DNA from: Plecoglossus altivelis
Lineage: Eukaryota > Chordata > Actinopteri > Osmeriformes > Plecoglossidae
Assembly: GCA_036571765.1 (NCBI GenBank)
Contig: BROE01000009.1
Span: 10,584,593-10,648,592, forward strand
Direction: 5' to 3'
DNA length: 64,000 bases
In this document: piece by piece, positions 22,737 to 34,406 of the stretch
Layout: every line of letters begins with the position of its first letter
Position numbering within the stretch: position 1 is the first letter of the stretch
Notes under the pieces: model-generated
The model's database searches: none
The model's input: only the letters and a program-made list of their open reading frames with translations
What the model was told of the DNA's origin: nothing
Program-made: the position numbers and the translations under genes

Positions 22737-25700
22737 CGTATAGCACAAGCGTACGCATGTACTGTACTGTATGCACGCCCGCACACACACAAAGTTTTGC
22801 TCTCACTGCACCGAAAGAACCGACAGCACTTGGGGAGCGCGGACCACATGACTCACACCACTGACTCAGCGGCGTACAGAGATGAACCTCCAGAACACGT
22901 CGTAAATCTTCACGTCACTTTATTATTCATGAGCGATGCCTTATTCTATCATCACTGACTCACTTCGAAACTAAAACCATTATCCCGGTGTCACTAAGGC
23001 CTGTCATTTCATTAATGTTTTATATGAAACAATCTATATTGTTCATCAATCAGTGCTATTACAGTCGTTTATCACAGTTGTACAGTATGCCTGTCCCAAC
23101 ACTTAGTGGACTTCCAGAACAGCAATTTGATATGAGATTTATGATGTTGATTGCTAATATACATAAATCCAGTGGCATCTAGTTCTGGTTTAGGACATTT
23201 TGGAGGAAATAACTTGAATCATAGAATGTGTTTAAGAACCGCTGGATCCAACATTCAACTACCCATCAATTTGCACCTTTACCCTACGCTGTGTCTTCTT
23301 ACGCTGGCAATAACTTGAAACAAGGAATAACCTGACCAACACTGACCATTTGTTCTTGAGATGTTTCTGTGTGATAATGCAGCCGTGACTCTGTGTGTTG
23401 CCAACAATTGTCTTAAGGTTCAAGTATTCTGCCGTTGCTACAGCTTGAAATACTTTCAACTTTGTCGTTCACGCGTCATCTTGATTTACTACCTTTAAAA
23501 TGTGTTGTCCTTCATCGTTCGCCAAGTCAAGTTCACAATACCTGAAACTTCAAGCGTTCTTGACTCAGTATACTGAAAGAGTTTGGGTGAACAAGTGAAA
23601 GGAAGACAGGCCCTTAGTTGCCCCAAACGGATGAAAACAAAGACAGTTTCTCCATCGCTCTGTCACGAGTGTGCAGCTACTTTCCCTCCCTCCCCTGCCC
23701 AGAAAACTTGGGGAGATTTAGCGAGGGCTGGAACCGTTCCTTCCCCTGTCTCTTCCGCGAGGACACATTTATGGATGACCCCCCCCCCCCCCCCCCCCCA
23801 GTCCCTCCCTTTCTCCCTGTCTGACTTATCCACTCACATCCATCATCCTGGATGAGTGTGAAAGGAAGAGCTTGTGGGGGACAGTTCAAATCATTACCAG
23901 CAGATAAGAATCCCATCTGTCCCACTCCATATGGTTTCAGTCATAAAGATATTCCGTGGATTTGCGAAGGACTCACCTCTTCGGATTTCAGTAGCAATTG
24001 CTTATTGACTACTAGGCTACACAGCAACTGTAGTCAAAATGTCTGAAACGGTTGTCCGTCTGGGTGCCAGTGTGTGACCAGAATGGGGGTTCCCTTTAAT
24101 GGGTTTGCAGACTGAGACATAGATATGGAACACGGTGACCAGAATCCGTGCAAGACAAGTTGCTTTCTTGGACATATTTATCCGTATTTAGAAACACTCT
24201 CGGCGATCTCAGTATTCAGTGAAGGTAGTCGCCCGTTCTCCCTCGCCCAAGTATCGCTGAGGAAGCTTGTGTCTCCCCTGGAGTTTTTCATTAGCCCTGC
24301 ACTCTGATAAGGCGTGTTTAACTAGCAAGGAGAGAGAGGCAGGTGTGCTTCAGGTCGCCTCAGGGAAGGAGGACACAGTAAAAGGACACAAAATTCGACG
24401 GTCCATTTCTGAGGTGGATTAAGGGGTAATTGCAAAATAACGTTTCAAAAAATTGCTCACTTTCCCTTTTTGTAATTCTTCAAGCCAACTGGTATCGTGC
24501 ATATATATGTTGTAGACTGTAATCCAACATTTTGCCTGCCTGTCTCTCTCTCATTCTTTGTGACCACAATGTTCACAAACGGTGGCGTGTTTCTCCCAAC
24601 ACAAACACACACACGCAATTAGACAGCATAGGTATATACAACGTAGCGTTGCTCGGTAACCAGTGAACACTGAGGAGTTCGCAGTGAAGCGATGCACAGA
24701 GATGCACTGTGACGAGATGCGCAGAATAGTCTGGCGGGGTCTTCAGCAAAAACGACACTTATCTTGAGTTGTTTATTGATCACCATTGCTTTGAGAAGAA
24801 CCACTTGGTGAAGGTTCAGGTATCTGGTATGTCAGGGTGTCGAACCGAGATGCTTAGATCAGTTTTAGTACCAAGCTTGTTGTCCCTTCAGAGTTGCTCC
24901 TGGCTTGTTCAGACTCAATAGCTTCTGATCGGTAGGACAGCGCAGGCCCCTCTAAACGCAACATTTCATTGGCCGAGACCAAGTGCGTCGTCATCGGAAA
25001 GCACCGTTAACAAAGTGACGGACTAGCTAGGGCGAGGGTCGTTCTGCAGAATGCAACAGTGATCTCAATCATCGGCCACTTAGTACGCATTCAAAGCCAC
25101 TTCCCATCTTCCCTTCCCAACGTTTCCACTTTTCAACGTATACAGATGTTACATAGTAGCCTCCGCAGGATTTCCAGTCGTCCATGTGGAGAGACAAGTA
25201 CAGGACTGTATTTATGTCTTTGCATACATGAATATGAAAATGTGCAAAATAAAGGGAGCGTGGGATGAGGTCTTTTTGAGGAAATGATGCCTGAAGACGC
25301 GCTATTCAGAGGATGAAAGCGGCGGCCATTTTGTGGCCATTGAAGACCCTATTGCGTATGCAGAGCACATTTCTAGCCCAGAGCCTGCTAGCATTAGGCG
25401 CTGACAGATTCAGGCCTGGTCTGGCCGGCTAAATCCACAGTCTCCAGCATCACTCCACTTAAGAGACAGGGAGCTAATTGAAGAAGATCGCATGGATAAG
25501 TACTCCAGACGGCACACTTTCTTCTCCCTGCCTCTCTCTCTTTCTCTCTCTCTCTCTTTCTCTTTCTCTCTCTCTATCTTTCTCTCTCTCTCAGCTCCTC
25601 TCTCTCTCAGCTCCTCTCTCTTTCTGGATGGGCTGGGCCTGCCCTTCCAACCATCTTCGTCTCTCTCTCTGCTCTCTGTCACAGTCTCTTCTTTATTTAC

Positions 25701-26165
25701 ATTTCCCTTATCTCCTTCCCAGCCTCATTCGTTACCACCAAAGGGTAAATGTCATCAACAAGGCTTTAATGTCTCCGGTGCTTCGTTTTTCTTTGGTTCT
25801 CCTATTTCTTCGAACTCTTTGTTTTTTTTCTCTGGCTCTCTCGCCGTCTGTGTTGTCTCCACCTGCTCTCTTAGGTATCAGAGCACATAGGGATGCAACA
25901 CTGCACCTCCGTTACACAGGAGGAAGGGATTCCACAGGAAATGATTAGGTGTCTGTCTGATGGTGGTGGCGGTGGTGGTGGTGACCTGCAGTCTCCCTCC
26001 AACATGTCTGTGTTTGATGGCGGTAGCACTTTCAATCCCTTGGCTGGGTGGTACTCCTAACGTGTCTCCTCATGTTCATCCATAGACCGGCCAGAATTTC
26101 CCCTCTCTCTCTGTTTCCTGTGATTGGCCTTCCTGCTTTCCTTCTTCCTATCCTCTCTGTCACTC
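22737..26165. other. Intron between exon copy and LNS2 exon
   Basis: Mostly single-copy-looking, more AT-rich sequence, with a poly-C run near 23780-23800, a CT array at 25537-25622 and a GGT-rich stretch near 25961-25982. No coding block seen. Confidence 0.6.
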
Positions 26166-26171
26166 TCTCAT

Positions 26172-26231
<60 letters not shown>
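26166..26231. repeat. (CT)n array forming the tract before the LNS2 acceptor
   Basis: About 66 bp, almost pure CT, ending 38 bp before the acceptor AG at 26268-26269. On the RNA it is a (CU)n tract of the kind bound by PTB-family proteins; that role is inference. Confidence 0.95.
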
Positions 26232-26234
<3 letters not shown>

Positions 26235-26269
26235 CACTCACTCACTCACTCTCTTTTATCCACCCACAG

Positions 26270-26571
26270 CCAGGGAAGAGAACGTTGCCACGTTCCGTGG
26301 CTCGGAGTACTTCTGCTACGACCTGTCGCAGAACCCCATCCAGAGTAGCAGCGATGAGATCACGCTCTCCTTCAAGACCTGGCAGAGGAACGGCCTGATC
26401 CTGCACACGGGCAAGTCAGCCGACTACGTCAACCTGGCGCTGAAGGACGGCGCCGTGTCGCTGGTCATCAACCTGGGCTCCGGGGCCTTCGAAGCCATCG
26501 TGGAGCCCGTCAACGGGAAGTTCAACGACAACTCGTGGCATGACGTCAAAGTCACTCGGAACCTGAGGCAG
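26270..26571 (+). CDS. nrxn3: nrxn3 exon: first part of LNS2 domain
   Basis: A 302-nt exon (2 nt of a split codon plus 100 codons). It reads REENVATFRGSEYFCYD at its start and ends VTRNLRQ. It forms the first half of LNS2, a laminin-G-like beta sandwich of the alpha-neurexin ectodomain (neurexophilin and dystroglycan binding is known for this domain). The acceptor is cacccacag|cc and the donor cag|gtaaga, so it enters in phase 1 and leaves in phase 0. The first split codon would be completed as Ala by a preceding G, matching the AREEN start remembered for mammalian NRXN3. A second AG four bases downstream (26273-26274) would not keep that residue. The acceptor sits just after a roughly 66-bp CT array. 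A 107-bp near copy of 26309-26415 lies 3.7 kb upstream. Confidence 0.97.
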
Positions 26572-27979
26572 GTAAGATCCGGAAAGGTGGGAGTGTATAC
26601 TACTACTATTACTAGCATTTACTGTAACAGGCGTGAAAAACTGCGTGGGAGATGTATGGATGGACAGGAAAAAAGGAAATATCTTATTCACAAATCACAT
26701 TTTCCAATGCCATTGGTTGTTTTTTTTGTTGGGTAGCTTTTAACACATCGTAATATATATATTTTTATTGAGTTGGCATAAGATTTTACCCAAAGCAACA
26801 CACAAGCAGGGTAGGGGTTTGACCATAACAGCTTTTGATTTCTAGACAAATACTCCAACCACTGAGCTATGCCACACTTTGGAATGCCTCCTTGACATAT
26901 TTACCAAAACCCTTGCATTCTGATCTTTGGAAGGCACCAATTTCCGGTGTGATTTCCTTCCGTCTGTCCGACCTCAGCGCATCCCCTCTGCGAGCTGCTT
27001 CTCACTCTGTCAAGAAGCCATCACACGTTTGATGGCTTCAGAAGGCTGTCTACCTCCACTCCACTCCTCCGCACCCCTTCCCTCACTCAACCTCCTCTCT
27101 CTCCCTCCCTCTCTCTCTCTCCCTCCCTCTCTCTCTCTCCAACCCTCTCAGAAGTAGGACGTCTTATCGGGCGAGCCGGGGCAAAATTCTCCAGTCAGCC
27201 ACGACGGCTGCTGTTTACCCGAGACTGAACTCTGTTCAGCTGTAAAATCTCTCACCGGCCCTGCATTTTGAAATATGCTAATGGGAGCGCTCTCTCCATC
27301 CACCACTGCCTCCTGATTGAAAAAGGACAGTTTATGGGTTCATTGTTAAAAAGAAGAAACTGAAAAAGGAGAATAGAAAGATCGAGATTGGGTGAAACCT
27401 CCACTTCTTTGTGAATCTTGGCGGTCGAAGAGGTCGAAGTATATTTGAGTTAGGATACTACGAGTGGGGATTTTTTTCTAGCATTACGAATTATAATTTT
27501 GTACATCTAAACACATTTGCCAGCTGCTCTGACATTTTGATTCAAAAGGGTACAACAATTTAATCATAGAATACACCAGTTGATCCATGAAGAAAGAAAA
27601 AGACAGTCGTTTTTTGAGTTGGGTACAGTTTAACAGTAGGCTTGTCTCAACTGTGGACGTTCCGGAATCTTCCAATTGACTCACACGTGTCAGTTGAATA
27701 GGTCAAAGCACCATCACTTTTCTCTTACTCTCTTCATCCAGTTTCTTCCTGTCTCATCGCTCTTTGTCTATCTTATTCTCAGTGATGGAAAAACAAGAAG
27801 CTACAATGCACCACTGTCACCGCCGGACGAATCATTCTTTATAACTGTCTATTGATGTACTAACACTAACATTTCATTTGTTTTTTTCCATTTTTATTAA
27901 CAACCTCAATTGTCATTTTTTAATTTCCTTTCTTCCCTCCCAACCCCAACTCCCTCACACACGCCCTTTTTCCGCGAAG
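26572..27979. other. Intron before the SS2 exon
   Basis: A 1.4-kb intron. It carries the antisense SINE (26770-26880), a CT-rich patch (27095-27140) and a stretch at 27170-27310 with an octamer-like atatgctaatg that could be regulatory. The rest is unremarkable. Confidence 0.6.
26770..26880 (-). mobile_element. tRNA-derived SINE
   Basis: On the minus strand a tRNA-type A box (tagctcagtggttgg, from 26869 down) is followed by a B box (ggtcaaaccc, near 26824) with normal spacing. A tail resembling ttgctttgg-taaaa-c...ctaa is common to many fish SINEs. It lies in the intron after the LNS2 exon, antisense to nrxn3. Family name not assigned. Confidence 0.75.
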
Positions 27980-28024
27980 CAATCAGGCATTGGACACGCT
28001 ATGGTAAACAAACTACATTGTCTG
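27980..28024 (+). CDS. nrxn3: nrxn3 splice site 2 (SS2) alternative exon with two donors
   Basis: This small exon encodes the SS2 insert of LNS2. The acceptor is ccgcgaag|CAA. Two donors follow in frame: atg|gtaaac after 28003 gives 24 nt (QSGIGHAM), and ctg|gtagat after 28024 gives 45 nt (adds VNKLHCL). Both lengths are multiples of three and the flanking introns are phase 0, so skipping, short insert and long insert all preserve the frame. This is the known architecture of neurexin SS2, where 0, 8 or 15 residues change the LNS2 ligand surface. The acceptor has AAG instead of CAG/TAG and a short pyrimidine tract, which fits a regulated exon. The first residue is Gln where mammals have His. 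Confidence 0.93.
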
Positions 28025-29162
28025 GTAGATATCATTTTATTATCCTTTTTTTGGGTTTGCCGTGTGGTTCCTACCCCCTTCCTTTTTTTTTGTCGACTCA
28101 TTTCTGGACCCCCTTCTTTGAGAATTAGGAAACGGGTGGGTATTTCCTGGCTTCTTCATCTTGGTTTGACCGGCCATCCTCCTTCTACTCACGACAGCTT
28201 TGCCGCTCTGTTTCGTCAGCTTCCCCCTCTATGACTTCAGAAAGACTTGTCAAACTTTTCCGGGCTCACTGTGTTACAAATTCCTCTGCATTTGTTTTCT
28301 GTCCGTTTTTTTTTTCTGGGGGTGTGTTCACTGTTGACCAATCTGCCAGAGGCTTACCAACAATGTCAAATAAAAGGACGCATAATGACAATAATTCACC
28401 TGGGAGCTCTGACAGTTGTATCCAGTACACTCTGTGCATGGCATGCTCAAAAACCCCTCCCATTCCCTCCCATCTCTTCCCACTACATCATTCATATGTT
28501 TCTACCAACCTTTGTCACTAACACCAACCTCTCATCCTCTGTGTGTATTTGCATGTGGTTTGAATTTCCCCCATTCATAGCTTTGGTTTGGTCTAAATGT
28601 GCATTGCCTGGCCATTGGCATGTTCCATTCAGTTGACATAGAAGGTAATCCCCTTTGTGTTTACGCTCCTTCTTGCTTCATGTAATTGTAGAATACTAGC
28701 ATTGCTAAAATGTGCAACCTCATTGCCAGCTCCACCACAGTACTAAACACACATTTTTGTATGTTTGCTTGTCAGTGTCAACCAATAAATCAACTAACAC
28801 TAAAACAATCACAATCAAATTGCATTTGGTGTTTACATTCTACTAACCCTACACACCCTTAATATTCACCCAAAAACCTGCATCTAAGATAAAGAAAATA
28901 CCAGTGACATATTTTCTTTACCTGTCCTGTCGAAATTCACGAGTGGCGTAACACAACCGAAAAAGGCGAAAGTGGTTCGATTTCTAAGACACAACACGAG
29001 GGTTCTGAGCAGAGCAAATTCCATAAAGACCACACAGCAAAGCACAGTGGTGACCTAACCCAGCCTCACTCAGGACAAACCCCTTCCTCCTCATCCGCCA
29101 GACCTCCAAGAGACCTGGTGAGACTTTGACTTCCTCCACCTTGCTCCCTCCTCCTTCTGTAG
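28025..29162. other. Intron after the SS2 exon
   Basis: A 1.1-kb intron (1.16 kb if the inner SS2 donor is used), AT-rich, with T-runs at 28046-28095 and 28304-28315. No repeat family or coding block seen. Intronic elements controlling SS2 would be expected here but none was recognised. Confidence 0.55.
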
Positions 29163-29324
29163 GTGACTATCTCGGTGGACGGCATCCTGACCACCACGGG
29201 CTACACCCAGGAGGACTACACCATGTTGGGCTCCGATGACTTCTTCTACGTGGGGGGTAGCCCCAGCACGGCCGACCTGCCCGGGTCCCCTGTCAGCAAC
29301 AACTTCATGGGCTGCCTTAAAGAG
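29163..29324 (+). CDS. nrxn3: nrxn3 exon: end of LNS2
   Basis: A 162-nt, 54-codon exon in phase 0 on both sides. It reads [19 protein letters not shown]... through [10 protein letters not shown] and is nearly identical to all vertebrate neurexins. Acceptor ccttctgtag|gtg, donor aaagag|gtgaga. It holds the last strands of LNS2, including the first Cys (FMGC) of the C-terminal LNS disulfide; the partner is FKC in the next coding exon. It follows the SS2 exon after a 1.1-kb intron and can also splice directly to the exon ending VTRNLRQ when SS2 is skipped. Confidence 0.98.
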
Positions 29325-29571
29325 GTGAGAAGGACTGTCCTCTATCCGGATGCGTAACTCTCCGTGCGTTTCAGTTCGGTGGGAACACCGTTTAATGCAG
29401 TTCGCCGACATTTCCCACCCCCGTGTTTTTAATCGCGAGGAAAATAAGCGTCTTGCTTGTTGTCCGTGCAGGGACAACAAGGTTTACTCACGTCAAGGGG
29501 AGAGGTTTTTTTTTAAAGCAGGGATACGTTGTCTATGTGGAACTACTTAACAGTCATTTTGGACCAACCAC

Positions 29572-29650
29572 TCTTTAGCTCGTTGGTAAGACGCAAAAGG
29601 TTCTCAACCGCCCGTCAAGAGATTCTCGATCGCACCGAAAGTTTTAGCGG
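29572..29650 (+). mobile_element. Degenerate tRNA-like SINE head (tentative)
   Basis: An A-box-like tttagctcgttggtaagac (from 29574) is followed about 35 bp later by a B-box-like gattctcgatcgcacc. It is too degenerate for a tRNA gene. A SINE fragment is the simplest reading, without a clear tail. Confidence 0.35.
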
Positions 29651-30983
29651 TGTCAGTGATTAAATGTAATTCATATTTGGTGGAATTGTTTTGGGTTACA
29701 GCAAATGGCAAGGCAGCTCTTAATCTGTTTTCAGTTCTGTAGATAGATGATAACAGTGACGCTCTCAGGATCCAATTCAGTCTGATGTGAATTAAAGAAA
29801 TGCAGTTGGAGGAGGAGAGAGGAGACTCCTATGTCAGCCTAGGAGACCATTGGCAGCGGGCTAATGAAATTCATCACAGTTCTACATTTTCTTCCAAACA
29901 TGAGCTGGTTTCAGGCATACTTAATTTTGTTTTTCAATTGTGTGTACTGTAAATGATTTGATTTGGTCTGGATCGCTTCACATCTGCCATGGCGTACATG
30001 TCTAGCAGGTTCAGGCGAAGTCAGGGAATGGAATTGTCTCTTGTGCAAATAGTATGTTAAACTACACAGGGAGGCTGGAGATCACACAGACACACACACA
30101 AACACACACACACCATTATTACCTCTTTTCTGTGTGCAACTATGTAAAATGGATGTTTTTGGGCTTTGCTTCTGTTTGTTTCATCTCCTTGTTCCAATAT
30201 GGCAGTGCCGTGATTTGTTTTGATGAAACCAATTTTGTCAGTAAAAGAATGGCCTTTCACAGCCACACACCCGCGTGCACACACGCACACGCGCGCCCGC
30301 ACAGACACGCGCTGAAACACACCCCGCTTCCCTGAAGCTGGTGATGTCATTTCTTAGCGCTTGGCTGAAGCCAGGTTGCTGCAGTGTGGCAGCATGGTCC
30401 TGGCACACTCGCACACCCCTCTCTCCAACGACGCATACACACGTCCTGACACGCACCACACACACGCCCATATGCCCACGCAGGTTCCACACACCCTCAC
30501 ACACATCCACACGTAAACCACGCACGGAACACACACTCACACACCCACATAAAACACACACACAGTACCACCTCCAAACCCTCTGAGCGTCATTTGGCCC
30601 AGGGGAGGTGTGCAGCAGTCATATAATCCCCCCTTGCCCTACTTCCTGCTCTGTGCCATGCTGGGCAGACCTGCTTGTTCCTATTCTGGCCCTCACCAAA
30701 TTATCACTCCATGACTGGTCCTTTCAGCTTCCCCAAAACACATTGTCCACACAAGCACACACACACACGCACAGACACTCGAACGTAGACACACCGACAC
30801 TTGGGCGCCCTCGCAAATGCGCCTGTACACACGCACAGGCACACATGCTGATCAGGATCAACAGTCACCAACGTGTCGTCGGGCAAGCGGGACAGCGTGA
30901 GCCCAGAAACAAGCAAGAGCTCCTGCACATCGCACACATGCCTCTTGTAAGCTCATCTCACTGCTCTGCTATATGGAGGGAAA

Positions 30984-31069
30984 TCTCTGCTCTCTCTCTC
31001 TTTGCTCTCTCTCTCATTGTCTCTCTCCCTCCCTCTCTCTCTATGCTCTCTCCCTCCCTCTCTCTCTCT

Positions 31070-31123
<54 letters not shown>

Positions 31124-31138
31124 CTTCTCTCTCTCTGC
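30984..31138. repeat. Long CT array
   Basis: About 150 bp, imperfect on the left, pure over about 45 bp near 31070-31118. Confidence 0.9.
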
Positions 31139-31825
31139 CGATAGACAAGCGTTCATTTGATCCTCCTTCCATTGTGAAATGGCCTGCAGTACGTGACCAC
31201 CACATGCACGAGCACAAACAACCCACGGGCACATACACAGCTTCCACCCCCACCCCCCCACCTCACGCAGAGACACACAAACACATACACACACAACCCC
31301 CACCGTGCACACACACACACACTCTCTGCCATTAACACTAATTTGCCCGCTAGCAATGCTCTTGTCTCTGCCATCAAAAGACATTATGGATAAATGCTTT
31401 GTTACCATGGCACCAGGTACGGGGCCCCCAGGTCTCCCATTGTCCTGAGCGGCTCCAACGTGAACTACGCCCTCCTTTTCTGCCATTTCTCCATAGACCC
31501 GACACACTCAGGGATTTGGAAGATATTTTTTAGCATCTGCTCCCTCAGAATGTATCATTATAACATTGCGTCGTTTTAAAATGACCTTTGCAAGTATCTG
31601 CACTTTTGTACGGTTTCAAGGGAAAATTCAAAGTACTTTGGTGCCATTTCTGGTTTTAAGCGATGATTTAGCTGAGGCTGAGATGAGGATTTATGATTAG
31701 ACGTTCTGCTAAAATCCAAGACTAAATGGACATATTTCTTCCATCAAGAAAGAAAAAAGGATTCGCGAGAAATAAAGGTTTTGGCATGAGTTCCACTCGG
31801 AGGATATTCAAAGACACGCTGTCAG

Positions 31826-32075
31826 GGGTCAAGTCCAGAGTGACCGAGAGGTCACAGCCTTATCAGAGTCTTCACGTCCAAAGACTCAGATAACCATCGT
31901 GACGGCCGGCATCAATCCTCACTTGACCACGGAATGCATATTTCACATGAAGTTAGTGTAAAACGGCGGCTGAGTCACGATTTGACCGAGCGGTCGCTTC
32001 ACCAGAGCCTGTGTTATCAGAAAACTCAGCAGCAGTCACCAGGGAGGTCAAGTCCCGAGCTGACCGCCTGGTCAC
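31826..32075. promoter_or_regulatory. Cluster of TGACC/GGTCA half-sites (tentative)
   Basis: TGACC-N4-GGTC(A) occurs at 31841-31854, 31983-31996 (last base g) and 32061-32074. Single GGGTCA, TTGACC and AGGTCA sites lie at 31826, 31923 and 32045. Nuclear receptors bind AGGTCA half-sites; the everted layout seen here is only a candidate element. Confidence 0.35.
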
Positions 32076-34253
32076 CCTGTCCAGCTCAGCCCCAGAAGGG
32101 TCCAGCAGTGGATCAGAGGTGGTGGAGGGGGGTGGGGAGAGAATGGGACGGATTAGCCAGACTGGGTCTGGCCCCTGGCTGTCCTCACGGTCAAACTCCA
32201 CTGTCAACAAACATGCAGATACACTTTACGGAATAGGGCTGCCCCAAAGTGTACAAACACAGACACACAAACCGGCACTTTAGCACAGGCACATATACAG
32301 TATACATACACACTCGGTACACTCGTATACACGCTCGCTTAGACACGCACGCTTGAGCATTAAGCACACGCGCACTCACGCGCATTCTTACGGACATTCG
32401 TCTGAACGGAATGGTTTGTGGGTAGACTGTTGATCTCAATAGATGGTTGCATTGCTGTTGGTGGTGTTGAGCACACACGGCATTCATGAAGCTACATACG
32501 CGTGGAGGTCTCCATAGAAACATAACAGCTCCGACGTTTGGAAAGCATGACACCCAGTGGATGGTGGTGTAATTGCCGTTGCCGAGCAGTGTTGCTATCG
32601 ACGGATCACGGTTCAGAACGGCTGTTCATTCTGTTGATAAGGTTTCAGGCTTATGCCTTGCCAACGTTGGTTGCCAGCAGCATTTGTGACAATAGTTGAG
32701 TGAGTAAGATAGGGGTGAAGCGAGCGAGCGAGAGAGAGAGAGAGAGAGAGATGCGAAGAGGGGGGTACAGCATAACCCATCATCTCATTCCATTCAATAT
32801 TGTAGTTGCGTTGAAGAGAGAGAGACAGAGAAAATAATAGATGATGGGAAGAGATGAGAGAGTGGAACTGGACAATAAAAACAGAGCCAAGCTGTAAGAC
32901 GACAAATACAAACAATCTCATCTATTCCTTGCCTTCTTAAGCACCAAACACAACACCACCAAGCGACACTTGTGCGCACACGCCATCTCACACTACCATT
33001 TTGACACTCACGGACCACCTGTACGCTGCAAGGACGTTCCGCCTGTCCTATTACAGACTACCCCCCCTCCCTTCCACTCAGTCACTCAACCTGCATGTCT
33101 GGAAAACAGCAAACCCACTCCAAGTTCCACTGCACTGCCCGCGCCCAGTGCCAATCACCAAACGCAGAGTTATTCTTCTCCTCTTTCATGCCACTCTAGC
33201 CCAGGTAAGAACGGTCAGGACTGGCATCATGGGAACGGGAAAGACGGCAGGACCGGGTGCGAATGGGGGGGGGGTCGGCGTCGTAACATCCTATTATTGC
33301 ACCATCCCAACACCTCGATGTCGCAGTGAGCGAGCATCCTAGGTCCTCCTCACTGCCAACCAAGGCCACTGATCTTTGAGGAGTTAGGTGAGGGGATCCC
33401 GGCGACGGGAAGGGCTACGTGGCGCCAGGACGAACCCCAACCGCCATACAAACTTCTGGGGCCAGCAGGCAGAGATTTATGGTGGAAGCAGACAGCTGTG
33501 GATGATTAATGTGTGTGTCACCCAGGGCCCCTGTGCAGCCCCAGATGCAAGCGCGCATCCACACAGCAACACATAAACAGTGCACTGCACACATAGATTA
33601 CCGCCAATGTGTGCCGTTTCACATGCACACAGACATGGGTTTACCAATACAAATACTCACATACAAAAAAAACACAAACTTGGAAACAAAGGAAATAACT
33701 ATTGACAGATGGACCGATAATGTAAAAAAACACACACCCATATGGGACCCATGACTAGTAGAGGGCATCATGCCTATACCCAGCCCACTGCTGTGTGCGT
33801 GTGTCAATATGTGTGTACGAACGTGTGTGTGTGTGTTTAATCGTTCGTATACTTGTATGGCTGGGCAGAGTGGGTGGCTGCAGCATGCCTGGGGAGCACT
33901 TTGTTCAACTTGAACATATGAACGTAGCGCCTAAGAGCCCCACACACACACCCGCAAACACACCCCAACACATACGCAGAACATTGCCGTCGTCTCCCAA
34001 CAGTGTGTGTGTGTGTGTGTGTGTGAGTGTGTGCACGTGTGTGTTTGTGCAGCAAAATCTTGTAAACATCCCTGGCTATACCTGGTTTTGAACCTGACAT
34101 CCTCAGGCTCCACGGAGACGCCCGCTTCTCTGTCGGTCTGTAGTGTTCCTCTGCGAAGGATCTGTCTGCTGGAGAAGATAGCAGCCTGAGGGAAATATAT
34201 GTACATTCGCTCCTGTATTTTAACTAGTTTACGCACGCATACAGGCAGACGCC

Positions 34254-34406
34254 TACCCCCCCCCCCCCCCCCCCCCAGCAACACACACAGATTCTCATAC
34301 ACACACACACCTTAAGACTTGAGGGACACCATTTTTTCTCCACGCCAAAGAAACAGTTGCAGGGGAAATGTAAAAAATAAAAAAATAAAAAAATAAAAAT
34401 AAAAAT
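34254..34406. repeat. Poly-C run and AAAAAT array
   Basis: A run of about 22 C at 34255-34276, and an A-rich array with T at roughly 6-8-bp steps (34371-34406). Confidence 0.85.

Noticed and set aside
22584..22958. 124-codon + frame containing neurexin-like peptide, as a possible extra exon
   Set aside because: Only the 107-bp copy is neurexin-like. There is no acceptor tract at its left edge and no usable donor at its right edge, and the true exon lies at 26270.
1..26269. Neurexin SS1 cassette exons or EGF1 exon
   Set aside because: I searched by eye for the short cassette peptide (LSHLMM type) and EGF1 cysteines with splice sites and found none. They probably lie to the left.
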